DNA from: Paratinospora sagittata
Taxonomy: Eukaryota; Streptophyta; Magnoliopsida; Ranunculales; Menispermaceae
Assembly (NCBI GenBank): GCA_035771175.1
Contig: CM069607.1
Coordinates: forward strand, 19,104,001 to 19,168,000
Reading direction: 5' to 3'
Length of the DNA: 64,000 nucleotides
Within the stretch, counting starts at the first letter, position 1. Each line of letters begins with the position of its first letter. Shown here one piece after another: positions 23,619-35,346 of the stretch. The position numbers and the translations under genes were made by a program. Under the pieces are notes generated by a model. The model searched no databases, was not told the DNA's origin, and was given only the letters and a program-made list of their open reading frames with translations.

Positions 23619-24768
23619 CCACTAACACCTGGATGATTCGCATTGTGTCGCACTGGCAAAACAACTTTAGATTAAAACAATGTTTTGAATTCAAATTATT
23701 TCCTACTCTCTTGCTCTTTAACCTGCAACTGCTAATTTAATAAAACACTCATTCTCTATTTTTTAAAGATACAACACACACGTTTTTTGCAAGTTAGACT
23801 GAGCTTTCCAAAGAGTATTTCAAAAGAAGAAAGTCGTGACTCTTGCATTGCCAATAAAAGCTTCGACCAGATTCAAAATTGTAAACTTTCTTGAATATAA
23901 CCTCATTGTTTAGCAAGTTCTTCATTTTATCCCTTTTGTGCTGAGATTTTCAGAAGCTATCCATCGTTTTAAACTGTAGGTATATGAAGTGTTCTCAGTA
24001 AGAGAACACATCACCTATATTCTTTCTCCGAGTGCTACAACTAATCATCAAGAACACATCAAACAATAGCAATCAAAGTCTACAAAGATAAGGCTCCAAG
24101 AACGAAGACATATCTCAATGCTAATGCATTAGTTTGATCTTAGGTGTGTAGGGTAACTTCTGGATCAATCTCAGCACGAAAACTCTCTAAATTGCAAAGT
24201 CTTCAAAATCACTTGGATTTAGTATTTGATTTTGACAAAATATTTTTCGGAAGGTTTTAATCACAATTTCAATGAGTTTTGAATGATTTAAAAGTGTTTT
24301 GAGACAATAGAATGGTTCTTAAGTGTTAAAATATTAATTTTTCCAAAATCGGGCTATCCAGCACTTTGCCAACATTTTTCAAAAGGCAATAGCGCACTAT
24401 GAGTGTTGATAGCGCCCTGATAGGGTTGAATAATCAAAAATCTATTTTACTTCAAAATTGCCTACATCGCGCTGTCCCTTTTGATAACTCGCTATAGATA
24501 GCAGTTGGCGTAATCTTTCTATTTTTAGTAAAATGGGAAATAGCGTGCTATTGGCCTTGATTGCACGCTATCGGAAAGTCCGAAAAACACGAGCTCTCAA
24601 TAGTCCGCTATCCATCATTAGAGAGCATGATACGCAACCCAATAGCATGCTATCCACGTCTTAGTTAGAAATCTCACATATCTAACGAGAAAAACGTGGG
24701 CCCTTTCCCTTGCTCGATTTTTCTATTCCTTGCACAGTTTTGACTGGGAATCGTAACTAAAACATTTT
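23619..24768 (+). repeat. M21, B/A hybrid monomer with a 22-bp deletion (1150 bp)
   Basis: A B head and middle switch to A near 24340 (TTTTTCCAAAATCGGGC), with a B-like GCGCCCTGATAGG kept at about 24412, so the exchange was patchy. At about 24598 GAGCTCTC is joined directly to AATAGTCCG, removing 22 bp between dyad subunits 3 and 4. Confidence 0.9.
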
Positions 24769-25937
24769 CCACTAACACTTGGATGATTCCCATTGTGTTG
24801 CACGGGCAAAACAACTTTAGATTAAAACAATGTTTTATATTCAAATCATTTCCTACTCTCTTGCTCTTTAACCTGCAACTGCTAATTTAATAAAACACTC
24901 ATTCTCTAATTTTTAAAGATACAACACACACGATTTTTGCAAGTTAGACTGAGCTTTCCAAAGTGTATTTCAAAAGAAGAAAGTCGTGACTCTTGCATTG
25001 CCTATAAAAGCTTCGACCTGAATCAAAATTGCAAACTGTCTTGAAGATAACCTCATTGTTTAGCAAGTTCTTCATTTTATCCCTTTTGTGCTGAGATTTT
25101 CATAAGCTATCCATCGTTTTAAACTGTGGGTATATGAAGTGTTCTCAGTAAGAGAACACATCACCTATATTCTTTCTCCGAGTGCTACAACTAATCATCA
25201 AGAACACATCAAACAATAGCAATCAAAGTCTACAAAGATAAGGCTCTAAGAACGAAGACATATCTCAATGCTAATGCATTAGTTTGATCTTAGGTGTGTA
25301 GGGTAACCTCTCGATCAATCTCAGCAGGAAAACTCTCTAAATTGCAAATTCTTCAAAATCACTTGGATTTAGTATTTGATTTTGACAAAATATTTTTCAA
25401 AAGGTTTTAATGACAATTTCAATGAGTTTTAAATGATTTAAAAGTGTTTTGAGAAAATGGGATGGTTCTTAAGTGTTAAAATATTAATTTTTCTAAAATT
25501 GGGCTATCCAGCACTTTGCCAAAAATTTCAAACGGCGATAGCGCACTATCAGTGTTGATAGCGCCCTGATAGCGTTGAATAATCAAAAATCTATTTTTCT
25601 TCAAAATTGCCTGTAGTGCGCTATCCCTTTTGATAACTAGATATAGAGCAGTTGTCGTGATCTTTCGATTTTTAGTAAAATGGGCAATAGCCTGCTATAG
25701 GCCTTGATTACACGCTATCGGAAAGTCCGAAAAACACGAGCTCTCGGGTTTGTGTATATCGACCTAAAATAGTCTGTTATCCGTCATCAGAGAGCATGAT
25801 ACACAACCCAATAGCATGCTATCCACGTCTTAGTTAGAAATCTCACATATCTAACGAGAAAAACGTGGACCCTTTCCCTTGCTCGATTTTTCTATTCCTT
25901 GCACAGTTTTGACTGGGAATCGTAACTAAAACATTTT
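24769..25937 (+). repeat. M22, three-way mosaic monomer (1169 bp)
   Basis: It has an A head, a C middle and dyad region (ACCTCTCGATC, AGCAGGAAAAC, GCAAATTCTTC, AGTTTTAAATG, TTACACGC), then a B tail (GACCTAAAATAG, CCGTCATCAG). Private variants are TTTTATATTCAAATC, CATAAGCTATCC and GAGAAAATGGG. It is the last monomer of the A/B/C region. Confidence 0.9.
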
Positions 25938-27109
25938 CCACTAACACTTGGATGATTCCCATTGTGTTGCACGGGCAAAACAACTTTAGATTAAAACAAT
26001 GTTTTGAATTCAAATCATTTCCTACTCTCTTGCTCTTTAACCTGCAACTGCTAATTTAATAAAACACTCATTCTCTAATTTTTAAAGATACAACACACAC
26101 GATTTTTGCAAGTTAGACTGAGCTTTCCAAAGAGTATTTCAAAAGAAGAAAGTCGTGACTCTCGCATTGCTAATAAAAGCTTCGACTTGAATCAAAATTG
26201 CAAACTGTCTTGAAGATAACCTCATTGTTTAGCAAGTTCTTCATTTTATCCCTTTTGTGCTGAGATTTTCAGAAGCTGTCCTTCATTTTAAACTATAGGT
26301 ATATGAAGTGTTCTCAATAAGATGAAGCATCACCTATATTCTTTCTCTGAGTGCTACAACTAATCGTCACGAACATATCAAACAATAGCTATCAAAGTCT
26401 ATAAAGATCAGGCTCTAAAAAAGAAGACATATCTCAATGCTAATGCATTAGTTTGATCTTAGGTGTGTAGGGTAACCTCTCGATCAATCCCAGCACGAAA
26501 ACTCTCTAAATTACAAAGTCTTCAAAATCACTTGGATTAAAGTATTTAATTTTGACAAAATATTTTTTGAAAGGTTTTAATCATAATTTCAATGAGTTTT
26601 GAATGATTTAAAAGTGTTTTGAGACAATGGAATGGTTCTTAAGTGTTAAAATATTAATTTTTCTACAATCGGGCTATCCAACACTTTGCCTAAGTTTTTC
26701 AAACGGAATAGCGCACTATCAGTGTTGATAGGATACTGATAGGGTTGAATAATCAAAATTATATTTTTCTTGAAAATTTCCTATAGCGCGCTATCCCTTT
26801 TGATAACTCGCTATAGAGAGCAGTTGCCGTGATCTTTCGATTTTTAGTAAAATCAGCAATAGCGTGCTGTAGGCCTTGATTGCACGCTATCGGAAAGTCC
26901 GAAAAACACGAGCTATCGGGATTGTACTTGTCAACCTGCAATAGTTCGCTATCCGTCATTAGAGAGCATGATACACAACCCAATAGCATGCTATCCACGT
27001 CTAAGTTAAAAATCTCACAAATCTAACGAGAAAAATGTGGGCCGTTTCCCTTGCTCGATTTTTCTATTGCTTGCACAGTTTTGACTGGGAATCGTAACTC
27101 ACACATTCT
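25938..27109 (+). repeat. M23, divergent (D) monomer with a type A head (1172 bp)
   Basis: Type A-like to about 26270, then clearly diverged: AAGCTGTCCTTCATTTTAAAC, TCTCAATAAGATGAAGC (hairpin broken), AAGATCAGGC, AGGATACTGATAGG, TTCTTGAAAATTTCC and GTGCTGTAGGCC. The change marks the left border of the older region. Confidence 0.9.
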
Positions 27110-28285
27110 CCACTAACACCTGAATGATTCCCATTGTGTCGCACGGGCAAAACAACTTTAGATTAAAACAATGTTTTGAATTCAAATCATTTCCTACTCT
27201 CTTGGTCTTTAACTTGCAATTGCTAATTTAATAAAACACTCATTCTCTAATTTTGAAAGATACAACACACACGATTTTTGCAAGTTAGACTGAGCTTTCC
27301 AAAGAGTATTTCAAAAGAAGAAAGTCGTGACTCTTGCATTGCCCATAAAAGCTTCGACCTGAATCAAAATTGCAAACTGTCTTGAAGATAACCTCATTGT
27401 TTAGCAAGTTCTTCATTTTATCCCTTTTGTGCTGAGACTTTCAGAAGCTGTCCTTCATTTTAAACTATAGGTATATGAAGTGTTCTCAATAAGATGACGC
27501 ATCACCTATATATTCTTTCTCTGAGTGCTACAACTAATCATCAAGAACACATCAAAAAATAGCTATCAAAGTCTACAAAGATCAGGCTCTAAGAACGAAG
27601 ACTTATCTCAATGCGAATGCATTAGTTTGATCTTAGGTGTGTAGGGTAACCTCTCGATCAATCTCAGCACGAAAACTCTCTAAATTGGAAAGTCTTCAAA
27701 ATCACTTGGATTAAAGTATTTGATTTTGAGAAAATATTTTTCGAAAGGTTTTAATCATAATTTCAATGAGGTTTGAATGATTTAAAAGTGTTTTGAGAAA
27801 ATAGAATGGTTCTTAAGTGTTAAAATATTAATTTTTTCAAAATCGGGCTATCCAGAACTTTGCCAAAAATTTTCAAAAGGTAATAGCGCACTATCAGTGT
27901 TGATAGCACACTGATAAGGTTGAATAATAAAAAATCTATTTTTCATCAAAATTGCCTACAGAGCGCGCTATTCTTTTTGATAACTCGCTATAGAGAGCAG
28001 TTTTCGTAATCGTTCGATTTTTAGTAAAATGGGCAATAGCGTGCTATAGGCCTTGATTGCCGCTATCGGAAAGTCCGAGAAACAAGAGCTCTCGGGTTTG
28101 TGCATGTCGACCTGCAATAGTCCGCTATCCGTCGTTAGGGAGCATGATACACAACCCAATAGCACGCTATCCACGTCTGAGTTAGAAATCTCACATATCT
28201 AACGAGAAAAACGTGGGCCCTTTCCCTTGCTAGATTTTTCTATTCCTTGCACAGTTTTGAAGTGGAATCGTAACTTAAACATTCC
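27110..28285 (+). repeat. M24, divergent (D) monomer (1176 bp)
   Basis: Shares AAGCTGTCCTTCATTTTAAAC and CAATAAGATGA with M23. It also has CTATATATTC, ACAGAGCGCGCTATTC in subunit 2, GATTGCCGCTATCGG (one base lost from a dyad) and GAAGTGGAATCG with CATTCCCCAC at the end. Longest of the intact copies. Confidence 0.9.
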
Positions 28286-29457
28286 CCACTAACACCTGGA
28301 TGATTCCCATTGTGTCGCACGGGCAAAACAACTTTAGATTAAAACAATGTTTTGAATTCAAATCATTTCCTACTCTCTTGCTCTTGAACCTGCAACTGCT
28401 AATTTAATAAAACACTCATTCTCTAATTTTCAAAGATACAACACACGCGATTTTTGCAAGTTAAACTGAGGTTTCCAAAGAGTATTTGAAAAGTAGAAAG
28501 TCGTGACTCTTGCAATGCCAATAAAAGCTTCGACCTGAATCAAAATTGTAAACTGTCTTGAAGATAACCTCATTGTTTAGCAAGTTCTTCATTTTATCCC
28601 TTTTGTGCTGAGATTTTCAGAAGTTATCCATCGTTTTAAACTGTAGGTATATGAAGTGTTCTCAGTAAGAGAACTTATCACATATATTCTTTCTCTGAGT
28701 GCTACAACTAATCATCATGAACACATTAAACAATAGCTATCGAAGTTTACAAAGATCAGGCTCTAAAAACGAAGACATATCTCAATGCTAATGCATTAGT
28801 TTGATCTTAGTTGTGTAGGGTAACCTCTCGATCAATCTCAGCACGAAAATTCTCAAAATTGCAAAGTCTTCAAAATCACTTGGATTTAGTATTTCATTTT
28901 GGCAAAATATTTTTCGAAAGGTTTTAATCATAATTTCAATGAGTTTTGAATGATTTAAAAGTGTTTTGAGACAACGAAATGGTTCTTAAGTGTTAAAATA
29001 TTAATTTTTCTAAAATCGGGCTATCCAGCACTTTGCCAAAAATTTTCAAAATGCAATAGCGCACTATCAGTGTTGATAGCACGCTGATAGGATTGAATAA
29101 TCAAAAATCAATTTTTCTTGAAAATTGCCTATAGCGCGCTATCCCTTTTGATAACTCGCTATAGAGAGCAGTTGCCGTGATCGTTCGATTTTTAGTAAAT
29201 TCAGCGATAGCGTGCTGTAGGCCTTGATTGCACGCTATCTGAAAGTCCGAAAAACACGAGCTCTCGGATATGTGCATGTCGACCTGCAATAGTCCGCTAT
29301 CCGTCATTAGGGAGCATGATACGCAACCCAATAGCATGTTGTCCACGTCTGAGTTAGAAATCTCACATATCTAACGAGAAAAACTTGGGCCCTTTCCCTT
29401 GCTCGATTTTTCTATTCGTTGCACAGTTTTGACTGGGAATCGTAACTCATACATTGT
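28286..29457 (+). repeat. M25, divergent (D) monomer (1172 bp)
   Basis: D-type variants include GAAAAGTAGAAAG, GAGAACTTATCAC, ATCATGAACAC, CTATCGAAGTTTAC and ATTTCATTTTGGC. Its dyad region resembles M23 (TTCTTGAAAATTGCC, GCCGTGATC, GTGCTGTAGGCC). The next anchor is altered to TCAACTAACAC. Confidence 0.9.
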
Positions 29458-30601
29458 CAACTAACACCTCGATGATTCCCATTGTGTCGCACGGACAAAA
29501 CAACTTTAGATTAAAACAATGTTTTGAATTCAAATCATTTCCTACTCTCTTGCTCTTTAACCCGCAACTGCTAATTTAATAAAACACTCATTCTCTAATT
29601 TTAAAAGATACAACACACACGATTTTTGCAAGTTAATCTGAGCTTTCCAAAGAGTATTTCAAAAGAAGAAAGTCGTGACTCTTGCATTGCCAATAAAAGC
29701 TTCGACCTGAATCAAAATTGCAAACTCTCTTAAAGATAACCTCATTGTTTAGCAAGTTCTTCATTTTATCCCTTTTGTGCTGAGATTTTCAGAAGCTATC
29801 CATCGTTTTAAACTGTAGGTATATGAAGTGTTCTCAGTACGAGAACACATCACCTATATTCTTTCTCCGAGTGCTACAACTAATCATCAAGAACGCATCA
29901 AACAATTGTAATCAAAGTCTACAAAGATAAGGCTCTAAGAACGAAGACATATCTCAATGCTAATGCATTAGTTTGATCTTAGGTGTGTAGGGTAACCTCT
30001 CGATCAATCTCAACACGAAAACTCTCTAAATTGCAAAGTCTTCAAAATCACTTGATTTTGTGTTTGATTTTGACAAAATATTTTTCGAAAGGTTTTAATC
30101 ATAATTTAAATGAGTTCTAAAAGATTTAAAAGTGTTTTGAGACAATGGAATGGTTCTTAAGTGTTAAAATATTAATTTTTCCAAAATCGAGCTATCCAGC
30201 ACTTTGCCAAAATTTTTCAAAAGGCAATAGCGCACTATCAATGTTGATAGCACGTTGATAGGGTTGAATAATCAAAATTCAATTTTTCTTGGAAATTGCC
30301 TACAACGCGCTATCCCTTTTGATAACTCGCCATAGAGAGCAGTTGCCGTAATCTTTCAATTCTTAGTAAAATGGGTAATAGCGTGCTATAGGCCTTGATT
30401 GCCGCTATCGGGTTTGTGTATATCGAGCTGCAATAGTCCGCCATTCGTCATTAGAGAGCATGATACACAACCCAATAGCATGCTATCCACGTCCGAGTTA
30501 GAAATCTCACATATCTAACGAGAAAAACGTGGGCCCTTTCCCTTGCTCGATTTTTCTATTCGTTGCACAGTTTTGACTGGGAATCGTAACTCAAACATTG
30601 T
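29458..30601 (+). repeat. M26, divergent (D) monomer with a ~26-bp deletion (1144 bp)
   Basis: D-type: ACCTCGATGATTCCC, GCACGGACAAAAC, TGATTTTGTGTTTG and AGTTCTAAAAGATTTAAAAG. Near 30408 GCCGCTATCGG runs straight into GTTTGTG, with loss of about 26 bp between two TCGG copies. GATTGCCGC is shared with M24. Confidence 0.88.
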
Positions 30602-31436
30602 CCACTAACACCTGGATGATTCCCATTGTGTCGCACGGACAAAACAACTTTAGATTAAAACAATGTATTGAATTCAAATCATTTCCTACTCTCTTGCTCT
30701 TTAACCTGCAACTGCTAATTTAATAAAACACTCATTCTCTAATTTTAAAAGATACAACACACACGATTTTTGCAAGTTAGACTAAGCTTTCCAAAGAGTA
30801 TTTCGAAAGAAGAAAGTCGTGACTCTTGCATTGCCAATAAAAGCTTCGACCTGAATCAAAATTGCAAACTGTCTTGAAGATAACCTCATTGTTTAGCAAG
30901 TTCTTCATTTTATCCTTCTTGTGCTGAGATTTTCAGAAGCTATCCATCGTTTTAAACTGTAGGTATATGAAGTGTTCTTAGTAAGAAAACGCATCACCTA
31001 TATTCTTTCTCTGAGTGCTACAACTAATCATCACGAACACATCAAACAATAGCTATCAAAGTCTACAAAGATCAGGCTCTAAAAACGAAGACATATCTCA
31101 ATGCTAATGCATTAGTTTGATCTTAGGTGTGTAGGGTAACCTCTCTATCAATCTCAGCACGAAAACTCTCTAAATTGCAAAGTCTTCAAAATCACTTGAT
31201 TTTGTGTTTGATTTTGACAAAATATTTTTCGAAAGGTTTTAATCATAATTTAAATGAGTTCTAAAAGATTTAAAAGTGTTTTGAGACAATGGGATGGTTC
31301 TTAAGTGTTAAAATATTAATTTTTCCAAAATCGGGCAATCCAGCACTTTGCCAAAATTTTTCAAAAGGCAATAGCGCACTATCGATTTTTCTATTCGTTG
31401 CACAGTCTTGACTGGGAATCGTAACTCAAACATTGT
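30602..31436 (+). repeat. M27, truncated monomer lacking the paired-dyad domain (835 bp)
   Basis: The monomer is normal to CAATAGCGCACTATC (about 31383), then jumps to GATTTTTCTATTCG near the monomer end. About 336 bp are gone. The deletion removes everything after the first dyad, so this copy has essentially no paired-dyad domain. Only a TC overlap is visible at the join. Confidence 0.9.
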
Positions 31437-32353
31437 CCACTAACACCTGGATGATTCCCATTGTGTCGCACGGACAAAACAACTTTAGATTAAAATAATG
31501 TATTGAATTCAAATCATTTCCTACTCTCTTGCTCTTTAACCTGCAACTGCTAATTTAATAAAACACTCATTCTCTAATTTTAAAAGATACAACACACACG
31601 ATTTTTGCAAGTTAGACTAAGCTTTCCAAACAATAGCTATCAAAGTCTACAAATATCAAGCTCTAAAAACGAAGGCATATCTCAATGCTGATGCATTAGT
31701 TTGAAAGAGGTGTGTAGGGTAACCTCTCGATCAATCTCAGCACAAAAACTCTCTAAATTGCAAAGTCTTCAAAATCACTTGGATTTAGAATTCGATTTTG
31801 ACAAAATATTTTTCTGAAGGTTTTAATCATAATTTCAATGATTTCTGAAAGATTTAAAAGTGTTTTGAGACAATGGAATGGTTCTTAAGTGTTAAAATAT
31901 TAATTTTTCTCAAATTGGGCTATCCAGCACTTTGGCAAAATTTTTCAAACGGCAATAGCGCACTATCAGTGTTTATAGCACGCTGATAGGGTTGAATAAT
32001 AAAAAATCTATTTTTATTGAATATTGCCAGTACTGCGCTATCCCTTTTGATAACTCGCTATAAAGCAATTGCCGTGATCTTTCGATTTTTAGTAAAATGG
32101 GCAATAACTTGCTATAGGCCTTGATTGCACGCTATCGGAAAGTCCGAATAGCACGAGCTCTCGGGTTTGTGTATCTCGACCTGCAATAGTCCGCTATCCG
32201 TCATTAGAGAGCATGATACACAGCCCAATAGCATGCTATCCACGTCAAAGTTAGAAATCTCACATACCTAACGAGAAAAACGTGGGCCCTTTCCCTTGCT
32301 CGATTTTTCTATTCCTTGCACAGTTTGACTGGGAATTGTAACTAATACATTCT
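31437..32353 (+). repeat. M28, truncated monomer (917 bp)
   Basis: GCTTTCCAAA is joined to CAATAGCTATC at about 31630, deleting roughly 250 bp that include the hairpin. CAAA is present at both parental ends (TTTCCAAA and ACATCAAA). Other oddities are TTGAAAGAGGTGTG in place of TTGATCTTAGGTGTG and CAATAACTTGC in a dyad. Confidence 0.9.
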
Positions 32354-33390
32354 CCACTAACACCTGGATGATTCCCATTGTGTCGCACGGACAAAATAAC
32401 TTTAGATTAAAACAATCTTTTGAATTCAAATCATTTCCTACTCTTGCATTGCCAATAAAAGCTTCGACCTGAATCAAAATTGCAAACTGTCTTGAAGATA
32501 ACCTCATTGTTTAGCAAGTTCTTCATTTTATCCCTTTTGTGCTGAGATTTTCAGAAGCTATCCATCGTTTTAAATTGTGGGTATATGAAGTGTTCTCAGT
32601 AAGAGAACACATCACCTATATTCTTTCTCCGAGTGCTACAACTAATCATCAAGAACACATCAAACAATAGCAATCAAAGTCTACAAAGATAAGGCTTTAA
32701 GAACGAAGACATATCTCAATGGTAATGCATTAGTTTGATCTTAGGTGTTTAGGGTAACTCCTCGATCAATCTCTGCACGAAAACTCTCTAAATTGCAAAG
32801 TCTTCAAAATCACTTGGATTTAGTATTTGATTTTGACAAAATATTTTTCGGAAGGTTTTAATCACAATTTCAATGAGTTTTGAATGATTTAAAAGTGTTT
32901 TGAGACAATATAATGGTTCTTAAGTGTTAAAATATTAATTTTTCTAAAATTATGCTATCCAAAAATTTGCAAATATTTTTCAAATGGCAATAACGCACCA
33001 TTAGTGTTTATAGCACGCTGATAGGGTTGAAGAATCCAAAATCTATTTTTCTTCAAAAATGCCTATAGCGCACTATCCCTTTTGATAACTAGCTACAGAG
33101 ATTAGTTGTCGTGATCTTTCAATTTTTAGTAAAATCGGCAATAGCGTGCTATAGGCCATGATTGCCACTATCGGAAAGTCCGAAAAACACAAGCTCTCGG
33201 GTTTGTGTATATCGACCAGCAATAGTCCGCTATTCTTCATTAGAGAGCATGATACACAACCCAATAGCATGCTATCCACGTCTTAGTTAGAAATCTCACA
33301 TATCTAATGTGAAAAACGTGGGCCCTTTCCCTTGCTAGATTTTTCTATTCCTTGCACAATTTTGACTGGGAATCGTAACTAAAACATTCT
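32354..33390 (+). repeat. M29, truncated monomer (1037 bp)
   Basis: CCTACTCT is joined to TGCATTGCC at 32440-32445, deleting about 134 bp. ACTCT occurs at both parental ends. The middle is type A-like (GGTGTTTAGGG, TTCGGAAGG). The dyad region is divergent, with ATAACGCACCATTAG and GATTGCCACTATCGG, so several dyads are weakened. Confidence 0.9.
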
Positions 33391-34243
33391 CCACTAACAC
33401 CTGGATGATTCCCATTGTGTCGGACGGGCAAAACAACTTTAGATTAAAACAATGTTTTGAATTCAAATCATTTCCTACTCTCTTGCTCTTTAACCTGCAA
33501 CTGCTAATTTAATAAAACACTCATTCTCTAATTTTCAAAAATACAACACACACGATTTTTGCAAGTTAGACTGAGCTTTCCAAAGAGTATTTCAAAAGAA
33601 GAAAGTCGTGACTCTTGCATTGCCAATAAAAGCTTCGACCAGAATCAAAATTGTAAACTTTCTTGAATATAACCTCATTGTTTAGCAAGTTCTTCATTTT
33701 ATCCCTTTTGTGCTGAGATTTTCAGAAGCTATCCATCGTTTTAAACTGTAGGTATATGAAGTGTTCTCAGTAAGAGAACACATCACCTATATTCTTTCTC
33801 CGAGTGCTACAACTAATCATCAAGAACACATTAAACAATAGCAATCAAAGTCTACAAAGATAAGGCTCTAAGAACGAAGACATATCTCAATGGTAATGCA
33901 TTAGTTTGATCTTAGGTGTTTAGGGTAACTTCTCGATCAATCTCAGCACGAAAACTCTCTAAATTGCAAAATCTTCAAAATCACTTGGATTTAGTATTTG
34001 ATTTTGACGAAATATTTTTGAAAGGTTTTAATCACAATTTCAATGAATTTTGAATGATTTAAAAGTGTTTTTGAAACAATAGAATGGTTCTTAAGTGTTA
34101 AAATATTAATTTTTCCAAAATTGGGCTACCCAGCGCTGTGCCAAAATTTTTCAAAAGGCAATAGCGCACTATCAGTGTCGATAGTCCGCTGATAGGGTTG
34201 AATAATCAAAAATTTATTTTTCTTCAAAATTGCCTGTAGTGCG
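33391..34243 (+). repeat. M30, mosaic monomer truncated at its 3' end (853 bp)
   Basis: The front is B-like (GACCAGAATC, AATTGTAAACTTTC, GAATATAACC, ACATTAAAC). It is then A-like (GGTAATGC, GTTTAGGGTAAC), then P-like (CAATGAATTTTGAATG, GTTTTTGAAACAATAG, GGGCTACCCAGCGCTGTGCC, GTGTCGATAGTCCGCTG). At about 34243 it stops in subunit 2 (GTAGTGCG) and joins M31 at its EcoRI-type GAATTC. The net loss over M30 and M31 is about 386 bp. Confidence 0.88.
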
Positions 34244-35346
34244 AATTCAAATCATTTCCTACTCTCTTGCCCTTTAACCTGCAACTGCTAATTTAATAAA
34301 ACACTCATTCTCTAATTTTTAAAGATACAACACACACGATTTTTGCAAGTTAGACTGAGCTTTCCAAAGAGTATTTCAAAAGAAGAAAGTCGTGACTCTT
34401 GCATTGCCAATAAAAGCTTCGACCTGAATCAAAATTGCAAACTGTCTTGAAGATAACCTCATTGTTTAGCAAGTTCTTCATTTTATCCCTTTTGTGCTGA
34501 GATTTTCAGAAGCTATCCATCGTTTTAAACTGTAGGCATATGAAGTGTTCTTAGTAAGAGAACACATCACCTATATTCTTTCTCCGAGTGCTACAACTAA
34601 TCATCAAGAACACATCTAACAATAGCAATCAAAGTCTACAAAGATAAGGCTCTAAGAACGAAGACATATCTCAATGCTAATGCATTAGTTTGATCTTAGG
34701 TGTGTAGGGTAACTTCTGGATCAATCTCAGCACGAAAACTCTCTAAATTGCAAAATCTTCAAAATCACTTGGATTTAGTATTTGATTTTGACAAAATATT
34801 TTTCGGAAGGTTTTAATCACAATTTCAATGAGTTTTGAATGATTTCAAAGTGTTTTGAGACAATAGAATGGTTATTAAGTGTTAAAATATTAATTTTTCC
34901 AAAATCGGGCTATCCAGCACTTTGCCAAAATTTTTCAAAAGGCAATAGCGCACTATGAGTGTTGATAGCACGCTGATAGGGTTGAATAATCAAAAATCTA
35001 TTTTACTTCAAAATTGCCTACATCGCGACAGCCCTTTTGATAACTCGCTATAGATAGCAGTTGGCGTAATCTTTCTATTTTTAGTAAAATGGGAAATAGC
35101 GTGCTATAGGCCTTGATTGCACGCTATCGGAAAGTCCGAAAAACACGAGCTCTCGGGTTTGTGTATATCGACCTACAATAGTCCGCTATCCATCATTAGA
35201 GAGCATGATACGCAACCCAATAGCATGCTATCCACGTCTTAGTTAGAAATCTCACATATCTAACGAGAAAAACGTGGGCCCTTTCCCTTGCTCGATTTTT
35301 CTATTCCTTGCACAGTTTTGACTGGGAATCGTAACTAAAACATTCT
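34244..35346 (+). repeat. M31, monomer lacking its first ~68 bp (1103 bp)
   Basis: It starts at AATTCAAATCATTTCC because of the deletion shared with M30. Variants GTAGGCATATG, ACATCTAAC and GGTTATTAAGTG (the last also in M34) mark it. Its tail CATCGCGACAGCCC and GATACGCAACCC is the one later seen in M35 and in Q and R of the P-Q-R array, so it is a likely relative of their source. Confidence 0.88.

Noticed and set aside
32268..32507. 79-codon minus-strand open frame across the M28/M29 junction.
   Set aside because: It crosses the 134-bp deletion join in M29 and is absent from intact monomers. It shares its downstream part with the frames created in the 968-bp monomers. Chance frame.
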